This document shows positions 22,632-31,074 of a stretch of 35,769 nt of DNA, in pieces (within the stretch, counting starts at the first letter, position 1; every line of letters begins with the position of its first letter). The translations under genes were made by a program, and so were the position numbers. The notes beneath the pieces were generated by a model. The model was not told the DNA's origin. It made no database searches and saw only the letters and a list, made by a program, of their open reading frames with translations. The DNA comes from Clostridium sp. (lineage in GTDB: Bacteria; Bacillota; Clostridia; Lachnospirales; Lachnospiraceae), in NCBI GenBank assembly GCA_023663815.1, contig JAMPGS010000019.1, positions 1 through 35,769 on the forward strand, written 5' to 3'.

Positions 22632-25502
22632 TTAATCGGTCCTCGCCGTACTGCCGGATAACTGCCCGGCCGTTCCGGTAATTAGATTCTCCTCGTCCTC
22701 CAATTCAAAATAGTACTGAATGATATCCTTCGTCGTCTGGGCGGCATAGCTTGAAGTGTAGCCGTAAGCAATCCTTGTAGCGATGGCAATCTCCGGCGCC
22801 TCGTAGGGGGCGTAGCACACGAAAAGCGCGTGGTTCGCCCGGTTTTGATTTTCCTCCGCCGTACCGGTTTTCCCCGCCACGTTGATGGCAAGGTCATTAT
22901 ATTCGGAGCGGTTTTCAATCACCTGCCTCATTCCAAGGTGAATGGCGTCCCAGTTTGCCGCGTCCATTTCAATGGTATTTCTCACCTCCGCGCTCCTGTC
23001 CTCAGTCAAAGCGCCGCTTCTATCCGTAATCTTATCTATCAGCGTCAGATTGTAGCAGGTGCCGCTGTTGGCAACCGCCGTCACATATCTTGCAAGCCCC
23101 ACCGTGGAAAAGTTGTTTGTGCCCTGCCCAATTGCGGAACGCACGGCGTCCAAATCGGATATTTGGGGCGTGGACTCCTCAATTTCAATGCCCGACGTTT
23201 CCGTCAAGCCAAACATATCCGCATAGGTTTCCAGCTTTTTAAGGCCTGCATCCGAGGAATAAGTATCCCCCACCATGCCAAGCCGGTAGGCCGTCTCATA
23301 GAAAAACACGTTGCAGGAATTTCTAATTCCCCCGGTAACGTTCAAGGTTCCGTGGCCGCTTAAGTTCCAGCAGGCAGGGGGCGGCTCGATTTTATCGAAT
23401 ATGCCTCCGCAGCTAAAAGTAGCGTAAGGGTTAATGACGCCCTCCAACATTCCCGCCGTCGCCGAGACCATCTTAAAAGTAGAGCCCGGCGCCGTCATCT
23501 GCGTTGTGGCGTAATTATTGAGAGGCCTCGACAAATCGTTTAAAAGCCGAGAGAAGTACTCGGCGTTTACCCCGTTTGCCATCAGGTTGTTGTCGTACCC
23601 CGGATAAGTCACCAGCGCCAGCACGTCTCCGGTGTTGACGTCGGTGATAACCACCGAAGCCGAATAAGGGTCAAGGGCAAGCTGGGCGGGGGTGATATCC
23701 AAATTTTTAATCCGGTTCATAATAAAAGTGTAGGCCGATTCGCCGCCCCTATCAAACAAAGCACCCTCGTCCTCAGGAACCTCCACAAGCTCCTGCTCCA
23801 TCAAAAGCCTGCAAATCTGCGTGCCGGAAATAATATCTTTTTTAATCATAAAGCGGTAAATGCTCTTGGTAAAGTCCAAATCCTCGTCTAGCTGCTCGAA
23901 AATATAATCGACAATGCGGGCGTAAATCTTCTCTGAATCGGAATATTGACTTCCCAAGTCAAGACGCGTCACATCAATCCAGTTCTTTGCAATACAGTAA
24001 TTCAAATATTCGTTTAAGCTGATAACCTCGTCTATGGTCCAGGCCACGTAGGTCTCGTCGGAAGTATCCACCCTGCTCCTGTCGATGATGCCGTTGTCGT
24101 AAAGCATCTCCGCTATGGCGCTCTCGTAAACCTGATATTCCATGTCCAGATTTTCATAGGGCGTAAGGAGCTCCGTAAATTCCGCTCTGAGGGTGTCGAA
24201 AACATAGGATTTCCTGTCCTGATACTGCCGGTAAACCTCTTTTTCGTTTTCCTTTGCGTCAGACATAGAAAAATGGGCGGTGTCGATAACGTTATTGTTT
24301 ATCAGCGCAAAATAAACGTCGTAAATGGGAATCCTGATTTTACTTGCGCTTGTGGCGGTATACTCTTTTGCGTTTACAATATTGGTGTAGAGGATACTCG
24401 CCAGCTTTTCCTCCAAAATTTTGTACACGGCAATCTGCAAATCCTTGTCGATGGTGAGATAGGCGTTGTTTCCCGCAACGGGCTCCACATAATCAATGGT
24501 TTCCGTCACCTTCCCCACATGGTTTACCACAATCGTCTCTTTTCCCTTGGTTCCTTGAAGGTAGGTTTCCATGGATTTTTCAATGCCAAGCTTGCCCACC
24601 GTGTCGGTGGAATCGTAATCCTTATCGCCGGGCTCCGCCTGAAGGGCCGCCAGCTCCTCCTGCGAGACCTTTCCGGTGTATCCCAAAATGTGGGAAAAAT
24701 AAACGCTGTCAACATATCTGCGGATGGTGTCCTCCTCGATGGACACTCCCTCCAAATCCGTGCTGTTTTCCATCACCACGGCGACGGTTTCTTCGCTGAC
24801 GTCGGTGGCTACCGTGGTGGCGATATACTTTTGATAACTATTGTTATTCATATCGTAGCGGACGGTTAAAATCTTGAGAACCTCGTCCCTCGTATATCCG
24901 TTTCCCGGAATAAAGGTTTCCTCGCTGTCGTCCTCCGTGTAATTTCCTATCCGAAAGCGCGTCCACCCGCACAGATAATCTATAACCTCCTGAGCCGTGG
25001 CGGTGCGTTCCCGCTCTTCCAGCTTATCGATGGTTGTTCGGCCGTACACGTCGGCCAAGAAGCGGTAAAGCTGCGTTCCCTCCACGGTGAACGCATAGCG
25101 GTGATTTTGATCCAGAATAATCTTAAAATCGCTTACAATGCTGTCCCCGTTATCCTCAATCATTTGTATCAACCTGTAAATGGTGGTGTTTAATTTGAGA
25201 TTTTTTAACTTTCCGCTTTCGTAGACGTCCTCAATGGCGACGGAATGGGCCAGCTCATTGTAAGCCAAAAGATTGCCGTTCCTGTCATAAATACAGCCCC
25301 GGCTTCCCTTGATGGTGCGCTCCCGCAGAATCCTCGTCTGAAAAGACTCAAGGTACTCTTCCCCATGGACAATCTGCAGGTCAAAAATTCTGTTAATTAA
25401 AATTCCGCTGACGCAGACAAGAGCCACGATAATAACAAAAACGCGGGAGGTTATCATATGAATAAAATTTTCCTTAAATTCCTCAAACAAACTTCCTTGC
25501 AC
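22632..25502 (-). CDS. mrdA: Penicillin-binding protein 2, class B transpeptidase with a large insert
   Basis: PBP2 cross-links side-wall peptidoglycan with RodA. The 956-residue protein has one membrane anchor (about 18-38), the dimerisation domain (RGCIYDRNGNLLA, about 90-340) and the transpeptidase domain with Ser674-Lys677 (PGSTFK), Ser729-Cys-Asn731 and Lys878-Thr-Gly. Between TIDKDLQ (about 350) and ITDVNTGDVLALVTYP (about 620) lie some 265 residues, where most relatives have about 40. The start is GTG at 25502, overlapping mreD by 20 bases; a TTG four codons on is also possible. It lies between mreD and minC. Confidence 0.94.
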   Translation of the reverse strand: MQGSLFEEFKENFIHMITSRVFVIIVALVCVSGILINRIFDLQIVHGEEYLESFQTRILRERTIKGSRGCIYDRNGNLLAYNELAHSVAIEDVYESGKLKNLKLNTTIYRLIQMIEDNGDSIVSDFKIILDQNHRYAFTVEGTQLYRFLADVYGRTTIDKLEERERTATAQEVIDYLCGWTRFRIGNYTEDDSEETFIPGNGYTRDEVLKILTVRYDMNNNSYQKYIATTVATDVSEETVAVVMENSTDLEGVSIEEDTIRRYVDSVYFSHILGYTGKVSQEELAALQAEPGDKDYDSTDTVGKLGIEKSMETYLQGTKGKETIVVNHVGKVTETIDYVEPVAGNNAYLTIDKDLQIAVYKILEEKLASILYTNIVNAKEYTATSASKIRIPIYDVYFALINNNVIDTAHFSMSDAKENEKEVYRQYQDRKSYVFDTLRAEFTELLTPYENLDMEYQVYESAIAEMLYDNGIIDRSRVDTSDETYVAWTIDEVISLNEYLNYCIAKNWIDVTRLDLGSQYSDSEKIYARIVDYIFEQLDEDLDFTKSIYRFMIKKDIISGTQICRLLMEQELVEVPEDEGALFDRGGESAYTFIMNRIKNLDITPAQLALDPYSASVVITDVNTGDVLALVTYPGYDNNLMANGVNAEYFSRLLNDLSRPLNNYATTQMTAPGSTFKMVSATAGMLEGVINPYATFSCGGIFDKIEPPPACWNLSGHGTLNVTGGIRNSCNVFFYETAYRLGMVGDTYSSDAGLKKLETYADMFGLTETSGIEIEESTPQISDLDAVRSAIGQGTNNFSTVGLARYVTAVANSGTCYNLTLIDKITDRSGALTEDRSAEVRNTIEMDAANWDAIHLGMRQVIENRSEYNDLAINVAGKTGTAEENQNRANHALFVCYAPYEAPEIAIATRIAYGYTSSYAAQTTKDIIQYYFELEDEENLITGTAGQLSGSTARTD

Positions 25503-26001
25503 TCCTTTGTTCGGATTCCTCCAGCAGCTTGTTGATTTTTAATACCAGAGGATATAAAAGCAACGTTATCAGTATGGTATAGACGGCTTCCGGCAGAATA
25601 ATATGCATAAAATAATAGCTGATGTGGAAACGCCCTCTCATCAAAAACAAAGTGACGTAATACAAAAAGCCGTAAGCCATATCGCTTACAAGAATCAGAA
25701 ACAGCGGAAGCTTGATATCGTCGGGGAAAAAAATTTGATGAAATTTTCCGTTTGTATAGCCTATGTACATATAAATCATGGCGTTTAAGCCCAGAACATT
25801 CCCAAAAAAGATATCCGCCAAAAGCCCGCAGAAAAACCCCGTCACAAGTCCCGTTTTTTCCCCCCGCATAAATCCGAAGGAGGACGTTAAAATAATCAGC
25901 AGATTAGGCACAATACCGCCAAAGGCAAGCCCTTGAAAGAATGTCGTCTGAAGCAAAAAGCATATGACAATCAACAATACAGATACCAAGAATCGTTTCA
26001 C
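25483..26001 (-). CDS. mreD: Rod shape-determining protein MreD
   Basis: MreD is a membrane partner of MreC and PBP2 in the elongation complex. The 172-residue protein has about five hydrophobic segments (VLLIVICFLLQTTFF near the start, then PNLLIILTSSFGFMRG, GFFCGLLADIFFG). GFxxGxxxDxxFG is the family signature. The start is GTG at 26001, overlapping the mreC stop as GTGA, so translation is coupled. It overlaps the start of PBP2 by 20 bases. Confidence 0.92.
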   Translation of the reverse strand: MKRFLVSVLLIVICFLLQTTFFQGLAFGGIVPNLLIILTSSFGFMRGEKTGLVTGFFCGLLADIFFGNVLGLNAMIYMYIGYTNGKFHQIFFPDDIKLPLFLILVSDMAYGFLYYVTLFLMRGRFHISYYFMHIILPEAVYTILITLLLYPLVLKINKLLEESEQRSARKFV

Positions 26002-26873
26002 TTAGAGCCCCCTACCGTCTGTTTTAACTCTGTAACCACCAAAACCTCCTCCAAATGTTCAAAGTCTACCGCCGGAGTAATCTGGCCGGACTTTGTGAGG
26101 TTGTTGGAATCCACGTTAATGTTTGAAATATAGCCGATTAAAATGCCCGGCAGATACTTGTCGCTGATATTCGACGTTACAATTTTATCCCCCTCGACTA
26201 CCCTGTCCGCGCTGTCAATTAATTTTTCAAACCGGATAACCCCCTCGGCATACAGCTCCAAATCCCCGCATACAATTAAACTGTCGGAGGTGGAAAGCAC
26301 CATGCCGCTGGTGTTTGAATTGTCGTCGATAATAGCCATCACCTTGGACCAGTTGGGCCCCACGTCAACAATGCGCCCCACAAGGCCGCTTCCGGCCATA
26401 ACGTTCATATCGATTTGCAGGTTGTCGTCGGCGCCCTTGTTGATGGTGAAGGAGTGGAACCAGTTTCCGGAATCCTTGGCAATCACCCGCGCCCCTACCT
26501 TGTCGTATTCGTCGTATTGGGCGTCCAGCTCGTAGAGCTCGCGTAAGCTGGTGAGCTCGTACCTATCCTGCTGAAGCTTGATATTTTCTATGGTGAGGTC
26601 GTCAATCTGAGCCCGCAAATCGGCGTTTTCTTCCAAAAGGCTGCGAATCTGCACCAGCTCCTCGGAACGCCTTGAGAGCCAGCTTCCCGCCTTAGAGAGC
26701 CCCTCCTGAAGAGGCGCAATCAGCGTGCCCCCAAGGGCGCTGACGGGCGCGCTCAAAAAATTTGTATTAAAAGTAATTACAATCAACCCCGTGCATAGCA
26801 ATGTTAAAATAAAAAGGAGATATTTACCGGGTAATGTAAACTTCTCTCCTTTTTTCTTTATCACTGGACTCAT
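25998..26873 (-). CDS. mreC: Rod shape-determining protein MreC
   Basis: MreC is a membrane-anchored scaffold that activates PBP2. The 291-residue protein has an anchor at about 18-38, a coiled coil at about 65-110 (LLEENADLRAQIDDLTIEN), then the twin beta-barrel domain with VIAKDSGNWFHSFTINKG and GLVGRIVDVGPNWSKV. GAAGGA precedes the ATG, which overlaps the mreB stop (ATGA). The order mreB-mreC-mreD-PBP2 is conserved in rods. Confidence 0.95.
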   Translation of the reverse strand: MSPVIKKKGEKFTLPGKYLLFILTLLCTGLIVITFNTNFLSAPVSALGGTLIAPLQEGLSKAGSWLSRRSEELVQIRSLLEENADLRAQIDDLTIENIKLQQDRYELTSLRELYELDAQYDEYDKVGARVIAKDSGNWFHSFTINKGADDNLQIDMNVMAGSGLVGRIVDVGPNWSKVMAIIDDNSNTSGMVLSTSDSLIVCGDLELYAEGVIRFEKLIDSADRVVEGDKIVTSNISDKYLPGILIGYISNINVDSNNLTKSGQITPAVDFEHLEEVLVVTELKQTVGGSK

Positions 26874-27880
26874 TTGCTCATTCCTTCAATTGCATAAGCA
26901 ACAGATTTATAATTGTCATCCTTAATAATCTTTGAAAGGCCAAGCGCAACGCTGGTTATCGGATTTTCGGAAGAATTCACCTTAAGTCCCGTTCCCGCCT
27001 GTATCAGTTCGGCTAAATGGTTTACCGAGGAGGCCCCGCCGGTTAGGTAAATGCCGTGCCGGTAAATATCCGCCGCAAGCTCCGGCGGCGTCCTCTCCAG
27101 AATTACCTTGATATTGTCGATAATCGTATAAAAATGCTCCGTTAAGGATTCGTCGATAAGCTCCGTGGGCAGTTCCCTCTCCACGGGAAGCCCTGTAACG
27201 ATATCCCGCCCGTAAACCACGGCGTTTTTGCCCTCCTTAGCCAAATCCCGAAGGGATATCTTTACATTCTCGGCCGTCTTTCCTCCGATAATCAAGTTGA
27301 ATTCCCTTCTCACGGCGGCGCGGATGGCCTCGTCAAATTTCCTTCCGCCTACCTTAATCAAGCGGCTTAGGACGATGCCCCCAAGGGATAAAATAGAAAT
27401 TTCCGTGGTGTCAAAGCCCGCGTTGACAATCAAAACTCCCTGCGAATTTTTTACGTCGATATCCAGCCCCAGCCCGTCGGCAACGGCCTTTTCCACGATC
27501 ATAATCCGCTTTGCCTTTACCCCCGAATCGCGCACCACATCGTAGAAAGCTCTCTTTTCCACTCCCGTAACGTCGGTTGGAACGGCGATATAGTAATCGG
27601 CGGCCTTTAGGTTGCCCCGATTCAGGTTGTTGATAAAATACTTGATGAGCAGCTCCATATTTTTAATGTCCGCAATCACCCCGTTAGAAAGCGGGTAGGA
27701 AATGTGGATATTTCCGGGAGCCTTCTCATACATTTCAAAGGCCGAATCCCCGTAGGCAAACAGAGTGTCCTTATTCTCAATGGCAATCATGTTTTTTTCC
27801 ACCAGAATAGAATCACCTGAGTGCGTGTAAATCTTAATGTTGTTTGTCCCCAAATCAATACCAAATGCGTTGTTAGCCAA
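26870..27880 (-). CDS. mreB: Rod shape-determining actin homologue MreB
   Basis: MreB filaments guide side-wall synthesis under the membrane. The 336-residue protein shows the actin-type ATP site: GIDLGTNNIKIY (phosphate 1, near 8), IVNAGFDTTEIS (phosphate 2, near 155) and YLTGGASSVNHL (adenosine, near 278), plus RKFDEAIRAAVRREFNLIIG. Many MreB proteins have GGGTTD in phosphate 2; here the Gly-rich pair is replaced by NAGFDTT, a deviation seen in some Mre-like proteins. The start is TTG at 27880, with AAAGGGG upstream. It begins the mreBCD set after radC. Confidence 0.92.
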   Translation of the reverse strand: MANNAFGIDLGTNNIKIYTHSGDSILVEKNMIAIENKDTLFAYGDSAFEMYEKAPGNIHISYPLSNGVIADIKNMELLIKYFINNLNRGNLKAADYYIAVPTDVTGVEKRAFYDVVRDSGVKAKRIMIVEKAVADGLGLDIDVKNSQGVLIVNAGFDTTEISILSLGGIVLSRLIKVGGRKFDEAIRAAVRREFNLIIGGKTAENVKISLRDLAKEGKNAVVYGRDIVTGLPVERELPTELIDESLTEHFYTIIDNIKVILERTPPELAADIYRHGIYLTGGASSVNHLAELIQAGTGLKVNSSENPITSVALGLSKIIKDDNYKSVAYAIEGMSK

Positions 27881-27896
27881 AGTTAGGTACCCCTTT

Positions 27897-28583
27897 CTAT
27901 AATAAATCTTCTTCTTTTAAACTCATGTAACAATTATCTCCCAGAATAATGTGGTCTACAAGAGGAATGTCCATAAGTTCTCCGGCCTTTTTTATCTTTT
28001 GCGTAATCGCAATGTCCTGCTTGCTTGGACGCGGGTCGCCGCTGGGATGGTTGTGCAAAAGCATTAAATGACAGGCTCTGCATCTGAAAGCCTGAATAAA
28101 AACCTCTCTTGCCGACAGAAGCGACGCCCTCACAGTCCCCACGGATATCACGGACTCTTCTATTAAATTCAATTTGTTGTCCAGAAGGAGCAGCAAAATC
28201 ATTTCGCTTTCCCGATGGCGCATTTCTTCCATGTAATAGCCCGCCACGGTGGAGGGCGCATCAAAGCGGAGCGAAAGCGCGGCCCTCTGCCTTGCCATCC
28301 GCACTGCCAGCTCTGCAATACACTTGATTTTCACGGCTTTCACTTCCCCGATTCCGGGCAGCTCCATCAGCTCCTCCATGGAGATATGGTGGAGGCCGTT
28401 GAGGCCCTGCTCCCTTCCTTTCGCAAGCGCCAGTACTTTTTGCGCAAGCTCTACCGCCGAGCAGTTTCGGGTGCCTGTCCTTAAAATAACGGCAATCAAT
28501 TCCGCCTCCGTCAAGGCTCCGGCCCCCAAGGACAGGAATTTCTCATAGGGAAGATACATAGTTTCCGCTGTTTGTTTTTTCAT
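27897..28583 (-). CDS. radC: RadC family JAB/MPN-domain protein
   Basis: RadC proteins have a helix-hairpin-helix part and an MPN/JAB metalloprotease-like domain; their role is unsettled despite the old link to DNA repair. The chosen start (MKKQTAETMYLPYEKF) gives 229 residues, the usual length, with AAGGAG three bases before the ATG; the open frame extends 45 bases upstream to a TTG without a ribosome site. HNHPSGDPRPSKQD holds the metal-binding HxHx(7)D residues. It commonly lies just ahead of mreB in Firmicutes. A weak promoter (TGTACA, 17 bp, TAATAT) may lie near 28635-28665 on the - strand. Confidence 0.95.
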   Translation of the reverse strand: MKKQTAETMYLPYEKFLSLGAGALTEAELIAVILRTGTRNCSAVELAQKVLALAKGREQGLNGLHHISMEELMELPGIGEVKAVKIKCIAELAVRMARQRAALSLRFDAPSTVAGYYMEEMRHRESEMILLLLLDNKLNLIEESVISVGTVRASLLSAREVFIQAFRCRACHLMLLHNHPSGDPRPSKQDIAITQKIKKAGELMDIPLVDHIILGDNCYMSLKEEDLL

Positions 28584-28687
28584 TTGCTCCTTTCCAATCC
28601 CTTCTCTCATTTGGAATATGGAAATCAAACAATTAATATTTATATTAACACAGCCAGCAATTTATGTACACCAATTTCATTATTTTT

Positions 28688-30010
28688 TTATAAGTTTCGT
28701 CTGTCAAAATCTTTCAGGATAATTCCTTTTTCCACCAATTTCTGTAAGGTTTTCATGATTCCAAACTTCCCGTGCTGCCATGTGAGGCCTCCCTGAAAGT
28801 ACACGGCGTAGGGCGGTTTGATGGGGCCGTCCGCGGAAAGCTCAATGGAGGAGCCGGACACAAAGGCCCCCGCCGCCATGATGACCGGGCTGTCGTATCC
28901 CGGCATATCCCACGGCTCCGGGCAGACATAGCCGTCCACCGGCGCGGCCTGCTGAATCCCCTCGCAGAAAGAAATCACTCCCTCCGGGGTTCCAAAGGTG
29001 ACCGCCTGAATAATATCGTGCCGCGGTTCGCTGCCGTTTGGAACCACCGCAAAGCCCAGTCTTTCATAGATATTGGCGGCAAAAATCGCTGACTTTAGGG
29101 CGTTTGCCGTCACGGAAGGGGCAAGGAATAATCCCTGATAAAAAGCCCGAAGGGCCTGCAGAGAAGCCCCCACCTCCCGGCCAAGTCCCGGCGAGGTTAA
29201 GCGGTAGGCGGCGTTTTCAATACATTCCCTTTTCCCAGCAAGATAGCCGCCGATAGGCGCAAGCCCGCCGCCGGGATTTTTGATGAGGGAGCCCACCACC
29301 AAATCCGCCCCCACGTCGGAGGGCTCTAACCGCTCCGTAAACTCTCCGTAGCAGTTATCAACCATGCAGAGGACGCCCGGTTTTAACTTTTTGATAAAGG
29401 CAATCAGTTCCCCAATAGCCTGCACTGAAAAGGTCGGCCTTGTCTGGTAGCCTTTGGAACGCTGAATCGTTACCAGCTTGGTCTTTTCATTCACTGCCTT
29501 TTTGATAGCTTCATAGTCAAACCCGCCGTCGGATAAAAGCTCCACCTGCCGGTAGGTAATTCCGTATTCCTTTAGGGAGCCCTTGGAAGGACGGATGCCG
29601 ATAACCTCCTCCAAGGTGTCGTAGGGCTTCCCCGCTGGAGAAAGCAGCTCGTCGCCGGGACGCAGATTGCTCATCAGGGCAAGGGCAAGAGCGTGGGTGC
29701 CGCAGGTAATCTGCGGGCGCACCAGCGCGTCCTCCGTATGAAAAATATCGGCGTACACCTTCTCCAAGGTATCCCGGCCCAAATCGTTGTAGCCGTAGCC
29801 GGTAGTCCCCAAAAGGCAGGCCTCGCTGACCCTATTCTTCTGCATGGCGTTTATCACCTTTAACTGGTTGTACTCGGAAACCTCGTCAATCTCCTCCCAG
29901 CGTCCTTTTAAGGAATTCCACAGCTCCTCCCCAAAGGCGTAAACCTCCCGGCTGATACCCATTTCCCGATACATTTCCTCCGTGGATAAGGCTTTACCTT
30001 GTGCTTCCAT
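28688..30010 (-). CDS. Methionine gamma-lyase family PLP protein (aluminium resistance type)
   Basis: The 440-residue protein is a fold-type I PLP enzyme of the Cys/Met metabolism group, the family annotated as aluminium resistance or methionine gamma-lyase family in Firmicutes. PLP binding is shown by VDNCYGEF (aspartate) and GSLIKNPGGGLAPIGGYLAG, whose lysine (near 244) is the Schiff-base residue. The true substrate is not established. It follows miaA by 13 bases, a conserved pair with mutS-mutL upstream. No terminator is visible in the 104 bases between it and radC. Confidence 0.88.
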   Translation of the reverse strand: MEAQGKALSTEEMYREMGISREVYAFGEELWNSLKGRWEEIDEVSEYNQLKVINAMQKNRVSEACLLGTTGYGYNDLGRDTLEKVYADIFHTEDALVRPQITCGTHALALALMSNLRPGDELLSPAGKPYDTLEEVIGIRPSKGSLKEYGITYRQVELLSDGGFDYEAIKKAVNEKTKLVTIQRSKGYQTRPTFSVQAIGELIAFIKKLKPGVLCMVDNCYGEFTERLEPSDVGADLVVGSLIKNPGGGLAPIGGYLAGKRECIENAAYRLTSPGLGREVGASLQALRAFYQGLFLAPSVTANALKSAIFAANIYERLGFAVVPNGSEPRHDIIQAVTFGTPEGVISFCEGIQQAAPVDGYVCPEPWDMPGYDSPVIMAAGAFVSGSSIELSADGPIKPPYAVYFQGGLTWQHGKFGIMKTLQKLVEKGIILKDFDRRNL

Positions 30011-30023
30011 TGTAGTCCTCCAA

Positions 30024-30986
30024 TTAAGGTTGATTAAATTCTTCTATCATAAAATTTAATATTTTCTCATTGTCGTAATCAAACGCAGGCTTTTCTATCC
30101 AAATAACGTTTCGCTCCCGCCGGAACCATGTCAACTGGCGTTTAGCAAAGTGGCGCGTATTTTGTTTTATCAGCGCGACGGCCGTCTCAAGAGAGCACTC
30201 ACCCCCCAAGTGCGCCAGCAATTCCTTATAGCCAAGTCCCTGCATGGACGTCATCTCCCGGCGGCATCCCATTGCTTTTAACTTCTTTACCTCGTCTAAA
30301 AGCCCCGCTTCCATCATATCGTCCACCCGCTTATCGATTTTCCGGTACAGGGCTTCCCTCTCGTCGTTTAAGACAAAATAACAGCAATTATAGGCGGCTT
30401 CCTTTTGCCGTTCCTTTTCATTGTGGCTTGAGATGGCAGTTCCATTCAATTCATAAAATTCCAACGCCCGTATTATCCGCTTTTGATTGTTGGGGTGAAT
30501 ACTCTCCGCAGAATCGGGGTCCACCTGCTTTAGCCGCTCGTGGAGATAAATACTCCCTTTTTCCTTCGCCAACTTCTCAAGCTCCCGGCGCACGGCCAAG
30601 TTATCCTCCTCCATGGAAAAATCGACGTCGTACAAAAGGGCCTGAATGTAAAAACCGGTGCCCCCCACCAAAATGGGCACATGGCCTCGCTTATAAATCC
30701 CCTCCGCAGCCTTCTTTGCCATCTGTTGAAAGCGGAATACGTTAAATTCCTCCTCCGGCTCCAGCACATCGATTAGGTGATGGGGAACGCCCTCCATCTC
30801 CGATGCTTGGATTTTGGCGGAGCCGATATCCAAATATTTATAAATCTGCATGGAATCCGCAGAGATAATCTCCCCGCCCACCTTCCCTGCAAGGGAAAGA
30901 GACAGGGCTGTTTTTCCCACCGCCGTGGGGCCCGCAAGGATAAGCAGTTTCTTTTTGTTGGCATAGCCTTTGACATATCCGTCCAT
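30024..30986 (-). CDS. miaA: tRNA dimethylallyltransferase
   Basis: MiaA adds a dimethylallyl group to A37 of tRNAs that read UNN codons. The 320-residue protein has the P-loop GPTAVGKT at 19-26, then ISADSMQIYKYLDIGSAK (substrate Asp and Gln), HHLIDVL and LVGGTGFYIQAL, all standard. AAGGAG lies upstream at a longer than usual distance (11 bases). It follows mutL after an 88-base gap and precedes the methionine gamma-lyase family gene. Confidence 0.97.
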   Translation of the reverse strand: MDGYVKGYANKKKLLILAGPTAVGKTALSLSLAGKVGGEIISADSMQIYKYLDIGSAKIQASEMEGVPHHLIDVLEPEEEFNVFRFQQMAKKAAEGIYKRGHVPILVGGTGFYIQALLYDVDFSMEEDNLAVRRELEKLAKEKGSIYLHERLKQVDPDSAESIHPNNQKRIIRALEFYELNGTAISSHNEKERQKEAAYNCCYFVLNDEREALYRKIDKRVDDMMEAGLLDEVKKLKAMGCRREMTSMQGLGYKELLAHLGGECSLETAVALIKQNTRHFAKRQLTWFRRERNVIWIEKPAFDYDNEKILNFMIEEFNQP

Positions 30987-31074
30987 ATTTACAAATTCTC
31001 CTTGCCTCTCCCCTGCCGCTTTCCATCTCTTTCTGGCAGCTTCTTTCCGTCAGATAATGGCGGGCTTCCCTCTG

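Noticed and set aside
24273-24869. 198-codon + strand frame opposite PBP2 (similar long frames at 22830-23363 and 30272-30745)
   Set aside because: Antisense shadows of well-supported genes; no promoter, ribosome site or recognisable protein.
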